From Nilaparvata lugens (Eukaryota > Arthropoda > Insecta > Hemiptera > Delphacidae): a DNA stretch of 64,000 nt. The stretch lies in assembly GCF_014356525.2 (NCBI RefSeq), contig NC_052518.1, forward strand, positions 96,292,943 through 96,356,942, read 5' to 3'. This document shows positions 48,266-58,293 of the stretch, in pieces. The notes under the pieces were generated by a model. The model had not been told where the DNA came from, did no database searches, and was given only the letters and a program-made list of their open reading frames with translations. Within the stretch, counting starts at the first letter, position 1; every line of letters starts with the position of its first letter. Position numbers and translations under genes: made by a program.

Positions 48266-48365
48266 NNNNNNNNNNNNNNNNNNNNNNNNNNNNNNNNNNN
48301 NNNNNNNNNNNNNNNNNNNNNNNNNNNNNNNNNNNNNNNNNNNNNNNNNNNNNNNNNNNNNNNNN
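48266..48365. other. Assembly gap of 100 N
   Basis: Exactly 100 undetermined bases, a conventional placeholder size. The gypsy pol is cut off on its left side and does not resume on its right, so the true gap is probably larger or the join is uncertain. Confidence 0.98.
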
Positions 48366-48575
48366 CCTCTGTTTTTAACGTAGATTTTGCTTTTATCGTA
48401 GACTTTGATTTCTAACGAACAAGGAACTATCTCTACTCTTTTCGGATATCTAGAACTCGATTTCAACGTAAATTTGGTTAATACCTTTACTTTTTTAGGA
48501 TACTCAGAACTCAGCTTTTAACGTAGACTTTGCTTTTTTGAACTCTGTTTTTAACGTAGACTTTGCTTTTTATCT
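48366..48575. repeat. Degenerate tandem repeat next to the gap
   Basis: The block aactctgtttttaacgtaga followed by ctttgctttt recurs at about 48368, 48508 and 48541, with weaker copies at 48395 and 48455 (cgatttcaacgtaaatttgg). Such a repeat may be the cause of the assembly break. Confidence 0.7.
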
Positions 48576-48584
48576 TTGAAGACG

Positions 48585-49142
48585 ATGTTTGTGGACGGAG
48601 ATGACATTGAAGCTCAGTTAGGCAGTAGATATGAACCTTCTCATCCCACTCCTTCAGGATTTCCAGCAGTTACAGTTGAAGAAATTCACGAGGGTAGGAG
48701 TGTACGAAACCGGTTCTCGTCGATCAATAAGAAGAAAATGTTGGAAAATACCGAGGATTCCTCTCCAACGCCAAACAAACTGCTGTCTGGTGAGACGTAT
48801 GTTTCCTCAGATGGCATCGCCAAGGATGGGATACCCGTTCACGATGATCAGACCACTTTTGATAGATCAGCAGGCTTAGATGAATACACAGAAATCCTAC
48901 TGGACGCTCCAATTGGAGGAGACGATGATGACCCCAACAACGAAGGATCTCAAGGTGATAATGAACCTCTCCTTCATCAAGAATTTGTCGCCTCATCCTC
49001 AATCGTTCCTATCGATGATGACAACCGACGAATGCGCAACTTTTTCCTGGATGGAATCGCTGCAACTATCTTGGTGACTTGGGTTATATTAATTTTTTTT
49101 CTCATAGAAATTAATTCTCACTTCTTTTTGAGAAAGATGTAA
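48585..49142 (+). CDS. Unassigned ORF or exon with C-terminal membrane segment
   Basis: The first ATG is at 48585; 185 codons to TAA. The protein begins MFVDGDDIEAQLGSRY, is polar and acidic through most of its length (GGDDDDPNNEGSQGD, IDDDNRR), and ends with one hydrophobic stretch, IAATILVTWVILIFFLIEI, about residues 155-173, followed by a short basic end (FFLRKM). This suggests a single-pass, tail-anchored type protein. The stop overlaps a strong donor consensus, aagat|gtaagt at 49138/49139, so the frame may be an exon that continues elsewhere. A weak acceptor (tttttatctttgaag) lies just before the ATG. The plus strand is opposite to the gypsy element, so it is not its gag. I do not recognise the family. 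Confidence 0.5.
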   Translation: MFVDGDDIEAQLGSRYEPSHPTPSGFPAVTVEEIHEGRSVRNRFSSINKKKMLENTEDSSPTPNKLLSGETYVSSDGIAKDGIPVHDDQTTFDRSAGLDEYTEILLDAPIGGDDDDPNNEGSQGDNEPLLHQEFVASSSIVPIDDDNRRMRNFFLDGIAATILVTWVILIFFLIEINSHFFLRKM

Positions 49143-49870
49143 GTGTGCTTTTGATCACCCAATTATTCAAAAGAAGTAGACATGTAATTCATATTCATAA
49201 TTCAAGATGATGATAGGTCGAAAAATAATTGTTATTACTATAATAGAAATAATCATTTGCCAGATCACTCACACAATATATAAAATATGATTGATGAGAT
49301 ATTTGAAATTAAAATATGAATCATTTTAGAATCGATAATATTATTAAAAACTAGTTTTATTTAGAGACTACTGATCTATCTTCTACTAACGATGACTATA
49401 ACTATAACTAGAGACTACTAACTACTACTAACACGTAAGTTACTTTTATACTACTTAAGTTTCAATAGATATAAAAATCTTTATTTGTCATCAGGGCAAA
49501 GAGATGATCACGAACATCAAAAATAAATACATAGATCACAACAATATTAAATACAGAGTAAAGGAAAAAATTGATAGTTTTATACTGAAGACGTTCTTGT
49601 CATTATTATTGATGTTTATTATTCTATAGTAGATTTCATTGGATTTAATATTATTCTTGATTAACCTGTATCTGATATTATAAAACTATAAACAATTATC
49701 GGATTTATTTTACATGATCTTACAATTGATTGAAATAAATGTTTAAAATATGATGTTTATTAATTTGGTTACATTAAAATATAATGTTTATCTTGGTTCA
49801 TACAATACTTATAGACCTTTTCAGTCTTCTAAAAGTAGATTCATTATTCTTATCTCGAAGATGGATCTTC
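49143..49870. other. Intergenic, no gene recognised
   Basis: AT-rich. The stretch at 49485-49560 (aaatctttatttgtcatcag, then gggcaaagagatgatcacg) resembles the antisense 3' end of a retroelement. No ORF. Confidence 0.35.
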
Positions 49871-50227
49871 ACAGGTCCACGTTATAATTGCAGTGAAGGA
49901 AGATAGGAGAACAGTGTTGCCGATTCTCTGCCTTAGCACTGCCTTCCATAGAGGACAGCTGATGCTGGTATATCTGATGTAATTTTAACTGTTTATTCTG
50001 GTTGAAATCAATTATATTTTATTCGTCAAGAAAATATATTTTTAATTGATTCAACAATGAATTTTCATAATTGAGATTAAATATTATGCTAATTAATTAT
50101 ATTTCTACATTGTTAAAAACGAACCGGCAACGTTGCGAAGCTAGAAAAATATAGCACTATCTGCTTTGTTGAATGATATACAAGGATAGCAACACAAATA
50201 TTGCCATCTGCCATTATAACGTGGACT
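49871..50227. repeat. MITE family C, complete copy 1
   Basis: Left end ggtccacgttataattgcag, right end ctgccattataacgtggac: inverted repeats of about 20 bp. The interior matches copy 2 at 52418-52796 (agaacagtgttgccgat, cagctgatgctgg, a tttattcgtcaagaaa block, a ttgttgaatgatatacaagg block). Non-coding. Confidence 0.9.
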
Positions 50228-51536
50228 TTACCAAAGATCTAATAAAGATCTAATTCTAGGCTAATAGGCCTTGTTCTCTATTCAGGGAAAATCTGGATTT
50301 AAGATGGAGTGAGCTAAAATTTCCAGTGGAAGAATATAACTTGACAATAATATACTTGGATAAATAATTGAGTATATTTTGAAATTAACCAGAGACAAAT
50401 AATCTAGGTATTAAACAGTATCTTTACTCCATGGATTAATGTAGATGTTAACTCGTTACTGATGTCGTTATATGAGAACATAACTCGTAACAGGAAACTT
50501 GAATTGTATTTCTACAGTCCAAAGACTTTTGATTACTCCAACAAAGTACTTAGTAACAACAAGTTCGCCTTTGAAATCACACTCCATTATTGTCGCATGT
50601 ATTAGCAAAGATGATGAAGTCTCAATCACTACTTCTTACCAAAATACTGAAAAGCAGTAATTTACTAAAAATGTGAGGATAAATTTGTCTACTAACAGAC
50701 TGAGATTACTCATATTTCAATCCTCCGTTCTTCCATACATTAGAAATTGATGTATGTATGTTAATTGCCTAGATGAGAACATGCACTTCTGGAACAGCAT
50801 GTGTAAAACCTTCGAGAAAATTGTATAAGCTTCACAATCCATATTATAACAACCACTGATGCAAGAACAATATTAAATGCAACTGCCGTAGAATGACGTC
50901 ATCGCACTGTATGTAGTCCAACTCGTTTATTAGTTCTCCTGGCATTACTTCGTTACATAACGTCATTCTAGGGCGGTGAAATTTAATGGATGTTTATGCT
51001 ACACGGAAACAGTCTATAGATGCATCGGTTCAAAGTGAAAATTTAAATGAGACTTCGTCTTATTTTTTCCGATTACATCCATGTTCCCAGATACTAGAAA
51101 CGTTATTGAACTCTTTACTAAGAACTGTTGGGTTGGTCAAGAATTAAGAGATCAATAAATTATCAATGATCAAGTGGCTAGAAGCTTGAGAGTAAAATAA
51201 ACAGACGCGTGGATAGAAAAGTGAATGGGAATTCTTTCTTTGCTGTTTCCATTCTCCTGGAGTTCAGACTTCTCTTTCTTATCGTACTTAATTTGGAACA
51301 CACTTTTTGGCAATGACCGTTAGCACTCATTAACAAACGTACAATTGTTAGAAAAGTTGTATGTATTTTACGTTCATAGAGCTCATTGACTCAAGCAATA
51401 ATTTTAGTAGGGTAATGATTCATCCAATTGCCATTAAAAACTCTTAAATTTATATTACAATTAGAATAACTGTAATAATGCTATCGCTTTTCAAAAGAAA
51501 TAATTGATGTGAAAAACTTCTTTCGGGAACATTCTT
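50228..51536. other. Intergenic, no gene recognised
   Basis: No ORF above background, no palindrome or tandem repeat seen. Confidence 0.35.
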
Positions 51537-51704
51537 AAGGTGCGTACAGATTTACGCGCCGCGAACATGAGCAATTCACTTTTAATCAGCTGTTGCCAAG
51601 CTTTTTATAACTGTATCTTACCGTTTCTGTAAAAATACAGATATAGTCAGCTGATTAAAAGTGAATCGAACATGTTCGCGGTGCGTATATCTGTACGCAC
51701 CTTA
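51537..51704. repeat. Hairpin MITE family F, copy 1
   Basis: aaggtgcgtacagatttacg, gaacatgagc and cacttttaatcagctg pair with their inverted copies at 51648-51704. The loop includes a cgtttctgtaaaaatacag segment. A second copy, with the loop inverted, is at 62169-62327. Confidence 0.9.
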
Positions 51705-52417
51705 AAGCTTTATTTGAACTAGGTAACGTTCATTTAAACTCACCAACATATCGATATTCATGAACGATTTATAATTTGCTTGTGAAATCAGTTCAAATTA
51801 CAGTTCTTTAGAATGTGTGATTGCTGACATCAATTTGCAGCAAAATACTACATCAACCGTTGTCCGGGGGATTTATTAATATAACTCAATTCAATAAAAT
51901 ATATCAGTAGATCAATACAAAATGGTAATAATGGATTTATCCCTAGTCTTATACTGAGGTGTTGATAGTATGATTGTAATCAAGGAGGATATAATGTTGT
52001 GTGTTACACTCATAGGACACAAACCACGAGTGTAAATGATGAATCATCTTATATTCTTCAATCATCAAGATTATTATGGATAGAAAATAAGTATACTTGT
52101 ATGGGGAATGCTTGTTTCACCTTATTATTCAGATTTGAAAGCTTCCGTAAAAAACTAACACCATAAAAGCTTCCGTCAACTTTTCTATACATTTGAGGAC
52201 CACATATTTGAAATCTGGAAATAAATGAACCACCCTGACATCTTGATCATAGGAAGTATTTCAAGTCGCTGAATTCGATACTGCTTTCAAAAATGTTCTA
52301 TCATTACTCCCAATCAAAGGATTTGGAAGAATAATTTGAACTGTTTACTTTCCCTGGAAAAGGAACCAGATATTCAACAAGTAAATAAATTGAATGAAGT
52401 ATGAGCTCATTATTGTC
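51705..52417. other. Intergenic, no gene recognised
   Basis: AT-rich, short ORFs only. Confidence 0.35.
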
Positions 52418-52796
52418 TATACTGAGGTCCATGTTGTAATACTAGTGGAGAAAGATGGGAGAACAATGTCGCCGATCATCTATCTTGTCAATGTCTTCTA
52501 TAGACGGTAGCTGATACAGGCTTATTGATGTAATATAAACTGTTCATTCTCGTTTAAAATAACCAATTACATTTTATTAAGCAAGAAATTATATTTTTAA
52601 ATTATTTCATAATAGATTTACATAATTAAGATGAAATATATTGTTAATTAATTATGAATCCTACATTGTTAAAAGACGATCTGGCAACAGAGCAAAGCGA
52701 GAAAGAGATAGCGCTATCCGCTTTGTTGAATGATAGACAAGGATAGCAATACCATTGCTAATCAAACACTGTCATTATACGTGCAACTCACTATAG
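52418..52796. repeat. MITE family C, complete copy 2
   Basis: Left end ctatactgaggtccatgttg, right end attatacgtgcaactcacta with tag; the terminal repeats are more diverged than in copy 1. The interior is about 75-80% similar to 49871-50227 by eye and in the same orientation, 2.5 kb away. Confidence 0.85.
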
Positions 52797-52959
52797 TGGT
52801 GGAGGTTTAAGTTTGAAGTGAAGTTGAGAGTTTAGATGTAACGTAGCTATTGTTTATTAGTAGGACAGTGGTGCGTTAAAATGATGCAGCTAGCTAGATG
52901 GTGTTTGCTGTCCAGCGTGAATCTAATCATTTCTGTTACCGAGTGTTCACAAGGGGGGC

Positions 52960-53270
52960 GCGACAGTCGAGACCGACGACATTCGAGGCCTGCGATAGTA
53001 GAGGACTGTTTTCCAGCCCTCTACGGTCGTAGGCCTCGACTGTCGGGGGTGTACGAAAATCGCCTAACGTAGGCGACATTTGAGGCCTCTTTTTCAGGAG
53101 TCCTCTACCGTCGCATGTCTCAACTGTCAGGACTGTACAAAAATTAGAGACGCCTCAACTGTCGCCTAACGCAGGCGACATTTGAAGCCTCTTTTTCAGC
53201 AGTCCTCTACCGTCGCTGGCCTCGAATGTCGCAGGTCTCGACTGTCGGGCCTGTACAAAAATTAGAGAGT
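52960..53270. repeat. GC-rich ~115-bp tandem repeat
   Basis: Units carry tcctctaccgtcg or ctctacggtcg, a ctcgactgtcggg or ctcaactgtcagg block, gtacaaaaattagag or gtacgaaaatcgcc, and gcctaacgtaggcgacattt. Blocks recur at about 53025, 53100 and 53210. Within a unit cgacagtcgag and cgacattcgaggcc also appear inverted. A short plus-strand ORF (52881-53072) crosses it but has no domain. Confidence 0.75.
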
Positions 53271-53909
53271 CACTTGCAGCAGATGACAGTTAAGGACACA
53301 TCCTACTGCGATACCAGACTGTACATGTACCAATGAGTCAATAGTGCATCATTGTCTTATAGATAGATAGAAGATAGATAAATATTTATATTTGTCAATG
53401 AAGGAGGCATAAGGAAGTAGTAATGGATTCCCATTACTTAAAAATAACTTTAGGGACCATCATCCAAGTACTGGAATGTATATCATATCAAACATACTAC
53501 CGGGTGAACTGAATGCTCTTTTCAATTTTGAAAGACTTGACCACCTTTGTTGACATAACTTAATATTGGAGGGTGGAAAGATGCGGGTCTCTTTATTTTA
53601 CATGCTGAACTTAATAGAAATAAAAGTTAATTTATTGACATAAAACATTTTCCAATGCATAGTCAACGTCAAAACAATTTAAAAGTTACAAAATTAATAA
53701 GCTCCAGAGATTAGAAAAAGTTTACATAGTACGATGATTAGAGTAATAACCTTCTTATATTATAATCTAGGAAGTTGATTTGAAAAATCGGTAACTTTAT
53801 ATAAACATTCTTCCTTAAAAATATGTTTTTGAAAACTATACACGAAAGATCTCTAACAATTACTATAAATAGTGTCACATATTGCTCCGTGGAGGGGCAT
53901 GAATGTGCA
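53271..53909. other. Intergenic, no gene recognised
   Basis: A few gata repeats at 53358-53385. No ORF with a domain. Confidence 0.35.
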
Positions 53910-54539
53910 CTAAAAGAATAAAAGTAACTGGAGTAATTGAATTAAAAAACTAAATAAACAGTTGGAAAACCTGAGGTTATTAATCTGTACTTCGTAGTTA
54001 TAGGTTAGGTTGACTTTCATTCGTTTTGTTGAAGCATGGATGTCACTGAGTTCAGAGGATCCAGGCAGAGTGAACAGTATATAGATAAGATTGATTTGAA
54101 AAAGTAATTTGCTAAATTGATAGGTTGGCAGTCTACAAAGGAAGCCGAAGTAGGGGCTGTAAATTTCCAAATTAACGCTGTAGGTGGGAATATAGTGGAT
54201 TAAAATTGAATCGAATTCAGTAATAAAACGCAGTTCAGTTTGAACCTGCCTATTATGATCAATGCTGTTGCTAGGATCAGACAGAGATTTAAATTTCTGA
54301 GTGAGTTCACTCTCCAAATAATAACCAATATACTTGGGTTCTAATACCTGTGTTACAGTTGGAAGAGATATTAGACCACACAAGACAACAGACAAAATTG
54401 CAAATCCATGCGAACCGGGTCTCTGATAAATACTATAGGTTATAAGATTGCAAAATGCCAAACAAAAATAGTAAATACTTCGAGTACCGAGTTTAATTTT
54501 GATGTTGTCTATGCGACCTTTTACCTCTCCTTGTGGCAT
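53910..54539 (-). CDS. Hypothetical multi-pass membrane protein or exon
   Basis: A 209-codon ATG-initiated frame, long for this AT content. The N-terminus is polar (MPQGEVKGRIDNIKIKLG), followed by two hydrophobic segments at about residues 22-39 (SIYYFCLAFCNLITYSIY) and 45-63 (GFAILSVVLCGLISLP), a polar middle with SDPSNSIDHNRQ, and hydrophobic stretches near 146-160 and at the C-terminus. It could be one exon of a membrane protein, with intron read-through at the end. I see no family motif. An AG acceptor-like site lies just upstream of the ATG (aacaaccag). Poly-Leu/Phe at the end suggests the last part may not be coding. Confidence 0.4.
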   Translation of the reverse strand: MPQGEVKGRIDNIKIKLGTRSIYYFCLAFCNLITYSIYQRPGSHGFAILSVVLCGLISLPTVTQVLEPKYIGYYLESELTQKFKSLSDPSNSIDHNRQVQTELRFITEFDSILIHYIPTYSVNLEIYSPYFGFLCRLPTYQFSKLLFQINLIYILFTLPGSSELSDIHASTKRMKVNLTYNYEVQINNLRFSNCLFSFLIQLLQLLLFF

Positions 54540-55858
54540 TAACTGGTTGTTAATGCTGGATCCAATACACCTCGATGCGGTAGGTCGATGGCAGTCGATT
54601 TTATTTGATTTGGAGTATCTCCAAAAAATGTTTTATTATTTGATATGAATGTTGACTACCATCTACCACCAGAAGAAATGATTTTCTAATAATAAGTATG
54701 ATACTCGATAATATCTGACTACTACAAAACAGGTCGTGTCCTGCACAATCGATATGTGTCAGTAGAGAAAGAAAGAATTTGGAGGTGTAATGAAATAAAT
54801 TCAGAGCGATGAAAAGATAATATAAATTAATATAGTATGGAAAAGATTCTCAGATAGCAAAAGATTGAATAGACAGATGAACAGATTTTACAAAATATAG
54901 TTTCCAACTTATAAGGAGTGAATATTAAATGATAGCAAATTTGAATCTTCAAACGATAGATACTGTATGAAAATTAAATAATTTCTAATTGATTAAAATG
55001 ACATGGGTGATAGCCCTTGGAAAGGGTCATAGAACATACAAAATTAAATAGGCCAAGTAGGCTAATACAGAATTATAATTCAAAAATAGAATAAATGAAT
55101 AGATAAAAATATTTTCAGGTTAGGGTTTTGCCTAAGGAAATAGACCTTTTGGCTAAGCACAGCGTGAATATTAAAATTTACTTATTGAAATAAAAATCAA
55201 TTATGATAACTTTATACCCTTAAATCTATAGTCATGACTTTTCCCAAATTGACGAATTTATACGCTGTATAATTTTCGTAGATTAGCGGGGATCCCCTTT
55301 TATATGTTCGAATAACTTATGTAGACTTTTGTTTCCATTTTTGTATTCAAAGTACATTCGGCCATAGAATATATCGTTCCGGCTGTATCCTTCACGCGTG
55401 GCAAAAGCGTCGAAAAGACCTCACTATTATAATTTTAGGGTTTATTTAAATGAAATCGCAAAACTTAATATCACAGATTACTATAGGAACTTTAGATCAA
55501 CTTTTAAAACAGAAAAGACAAAGACTGAATTACATTTAAACAGGAATTAAAGCTTTTAAACAATTAAGTATGTGGACCAGGTCGGTATCCCACTGGTGAT
55601 TTTCGAAAAATGGCCACGAGTCCTCTTCTTCTAATTTCCACCTGAGTTTCTTCTTAGAAATTAATCTCGCCAAATTTACATACTAATTCGGGATTGGTCA
55701 GATTCTGTGACGTAACCAATACGCCAAATGGGTAGTGGAAATGTATCCAACTTTAAAGCTTTTAAATGAGTAAAATTCCTTATTGTAAGTTGTTTTAAAT
55801 TATTATTAGATTCCATAAAAATAAATAATATAAATTCATCTATTACGATATACATTTG
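54540..55858. other. Intergenic, no gene recognised
   Basis: AT-rich, without long palindromes. No domain in any frame. Confidence 0.35.
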
Positions 55859-56170
55859 TTAAATAACTTCAAGAGTAGCCAATGATTTGTAGAACATAGA
55901 CGTAATTTTATAGCATAAAGTAGAAGTAGAAAAACATATAACAATACACATGCATGTAATAATAATAATCATAATAATAAATAAATGTTGAGTTGTAGCA
56001 GTGGTAGCGGACGGTTGTGTTTTGGAGCAGCTCAGATAAGATAACCTGTTTCCATTCATTTCTTGCTTTTCAGAAATTAACGTAGATTTTCGTTTCATAA
56101 CTATTACAGTAACATAATATCTTAATTTTTGCACGCCATTACATTTAAAAAATAACTTTAATAACATCAT
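55859..56170 (-). CDS. Small ORF 3, single-pass membrane type
   Basis: 103 codons. A basic N-terminal part (with MKRKSTLISEKQEMNGNRL), then a Ser/Thr-rich linker (SATTATTQ) and a strongly hydrophobic stretch (LFIIMIIIITCMCIVICF, about residues 63-80). The first ATG context is weak. It follows small ORFs 1 and 2 on the same strand. Not recognised; it could be chance in AT-rich DNA. Confidence 0.3.
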   Translation of the reverse strand: MMLLKLFFKCNGVQKLRYYVTVIVMKRKSTLISEKQEMNGNRLSYLSCSKTQPSATTATTQHLFIIMIIIITCMCIVICFSTSTLCYKITSMFYKSLATLEVI

Positions 56171-56272
56171 TCAGTAAGTAACCTCTTTAATAATATTATC
56201 ATTAATTAATAATTTTTTTTATACTAATACCTCAACCTCTCACTGCATCAAATACTGAATCAGTAGTTCAAA

Positions 56273-56461
56273 TTAAAGGTAATTTAAAGGTAACTTCAGT
56301 AGTTTCTTACTAATAGTATTTTTCATTCTCTGTTTTATCAATAGATATAGTAATAATAATAAGAATATAGTATAAAATAAATTAATTCCATATTTAATCA
56401 AGAATTGATCAACCATTTCCTTTTCATTCACGACAGAAGTTGGCAAAGTACATTTATTCAT
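56273..56461 (-). CDS. Small ORF 2, single-pass membrane type
   Basis: 62 codons, ATG with A at -3. A polar start (MNKCTLPTSVVNEKEMVDQF), then one membrane segment (LFYTIFLLLLLYLLI, about residues 28-42) and a basic tail (KQRMKNTISKK). The positive-inside arrangement fits a small type I/III membrane peptide with the tail in the cytosol. It lies 136 bp downstream of small ORF 1. Confidence 0.35.
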   Translation of the reverse strand: MNKCTLPTSVVNEKEMVDQFLIKYGINLFYTIFLLLLLYLLIKQRMKNTISKKLLKLPLNYL

Positions 56462-56597
56462 TGTAAATCCACGTTTATTATATCAATCTAAATTTACTCA
56501 GTGAAGTTCAAATATCTATTGAAACTTCTATTTTTATCAAATAACTAGTACAATTAATAAATAGAATTACTTTATTTCAACAATAAATTTGAATAAT

Positions 56598-56885
56598 CTA
56601 AACCTTTTTAAACGTTCTCAACAATTTGAACGTGTCAGACCATTGTGATAGATTCAGATCACTCCTTTCCAGAACCAAATTCCGTTTCAACCATTTTCTG
56701 TAATAAACTTCGTAATTATTTGTCTTCTCATCGCTATTTTTCACGTTAAACAGATATTGTACAGGCCGAAATGGATGTTGAATTGGCGAGCTGCTTTGTG
56801 GAATATCTGTAAACATCGCATCTTGCGGCAGTTGCTCGTGGCCTGGGCCATGACAGGGCACGACCAACATTAATCCATTTCGCAT
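56598..56885 (-). CDS. Small ORF 1, soluble, unrecognised
   Basis: 95 codons, ATG with A at -3. It begins MRNGLMLVVPCHGPGHEQLP, has a Pro/Gln/Ser segment (DIPQSSSPIQHPFRPVQYLF) and a charged helical-looking C-terminus (NYEVYYRKWLKRNLVLERSD ... FKLLRTFKKV). Base composition is more balanced than in the flanks, which favours real coding. A promoter-like stretch lies just upstream. No homologue is recalled. Confidence 0.45.
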   Translation of the reverse strand: MRNGLMLVVPCHGPGHEQLPQDAMFTDIPQSSSPIQHPFRPVQYLFNVKNSDEKTNNYEVYYRKWLKRNLVLERSDLNLSQWSDTFKLLRTFKKV

Positions 56886-56899
56886 TATTTTTTGCCTGA

Positions 56900-57055
56900 T
56901 TGTTATAATTGAAATAATTATTTTTTCCGGTTATTGGTGGAGCGGAGTTGGGGACGGGGAGAGTCTGAAAGCCGTTGTCAGGGTTTGATGCGCAAGTGAA
57001 ATTATCGTGAAGATAAGACTGGTTTTTGTTCGAGTCAGATAACCGCTATCTCCTT
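56900..57055 (-). promoter_or_regulatory. Candidate promoter for the small-ORF cluster
   Basis: On the minus strand this reads ctccccgtccccaactccgc followed by tccaccaataaccgg: a GC-rich stretch with a CCAAT box 40-60 bp before the first ATG, contrasting with AT-rich neighbours. No TATA box. Assignment is by composition and position only. Confidence 0.3.
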
Positions 57056-57595
57056 TTCATTCAACAGCAATAACTTTGAATTTTTCTGCTTTCCAATCTA
57101 CAGGATACAGTACCTATTTTAATTATTATCAGCCAGTACAGAATTTTCTCAGCCGGTAATAAAAAAAAAAATAAATAAAAAATAAACAGTATCATAATAT
57201 ATTAGTATCATAATAATTAACATCTAAATCTCCTCTTTCAGTTAAAACCTACTTAAAAAAATAATAATAAAATAAAACAAAAATTATCAATCGGATGTAA
57301 TAATCAAAATGAAATAGATAATTTAAAAACTATTGATACCTGGGACATTGATTTTTCTTTCAATACTAACTTCTATATTTAGAGTAGTTCCATCACATTC
57401 AATATTTTAGCAAATAAATTGGTGTTGATGTATCTGTCTAGTCGTATTGTTTCTTACTGGTATTGAGTTGCATTTGAATATTGTTGCTGTAAGAATTGTG
57501 TTTATGAGTCGCAATATTCTCTCTGTTCAAGTGTAATAGTCTTAGCATACGGTACGATAATAATGGCACTTGAACTTATAAAGACTGCTAAAGGG
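57056..57595. other. Intergenic, no gene recognised
   Basis: AT-rich, with poly-A runs near 57160-57180. No domain. Confidence 0.35.
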
Positions 57596-57599
57596 CACC

Positions 57600-58178
57600 T
57601 CATTTGTAGCTCCTGGAGCTCCTATTGAAAAAATATGTCAATCTATATTAAACGATTCTCAGATAAAAACTAGTCCTAATAGGGAAAATGAATGGACGAT
57701 TATAATAGGAGGTACAAATAGTGTCACTGATGATTTTTCTGAGAATCATATTAAGGTGTATCTGAGGTGGCTGGTCAGGGTTATGGAGGAACATGCTAAT
57801 AGAAATTTAATTATTACTACTATTCCTTACAGGTACGACTTATTTGCTAACTGACACATAAATTTGATGATTACTAAACTGAATAGAGCCATCCGAAAAA
57901 TTCAGTATGTGAGTAACGTTAAAATTGTCGATCTCTGGATGTTTGAACCGACTAAGCATACACGGCATGGCCTTCATATGAACAGGTTGGGAAAGAAAAC
58001 AGTATGCAAATTGATAGCGGGTATCATAACAGGAAAAAGAGAGCAGATAGAACAGACACATGAAAACGGCAGCCTTTACAAGCAGAAAAAGAATAATATA
58101 ATTGCATTTAAAGACACCATACAACCTTCACACAATATTCAATCTGTTGAGACATGCGACCTGATTGATTTAAACTGA
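57600..58178 (+). pseudogene. LINE ORF1 with SGNH-esterase-like domain, nonsense-interrupted
   Basis: The frame from about 57600 reads VAPGAPIEKICQSI, then WTIIIGGTNSVTDDF (the GxND-type block, here with Ser instead of Asp), NLIITTIPYRYDLF, an in-frame TGA at 57852-57854, then INLMITKLNRAIRKI, and GLHMNRLGKKTV with the conserved His near the end of the SGNH fold. Esterase-type domains are known in ORF1 of several CR1-group LINEs. The N-terminal catalytic Ser block is missing through truncation, so this ORF1 is not functional in this copy. Confidence 0.65.
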
Positions 58179-58293
58179 TTAGTCATGACAACTATGATAA
58201 AAATTATTTTTTATCAAGGCAAATAAATGACATGAATAAGATAATGTTCAGAAGAGGAATATAGACAACACTTCTACAAAAGAGGTGAATTTT

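Noticed and set aside
48366..48466. Continuation of gypsy pol beyond the gap
   Set aside because: The minus-strand translation right of the gap has no RT motif and comes from the tandem repeat.
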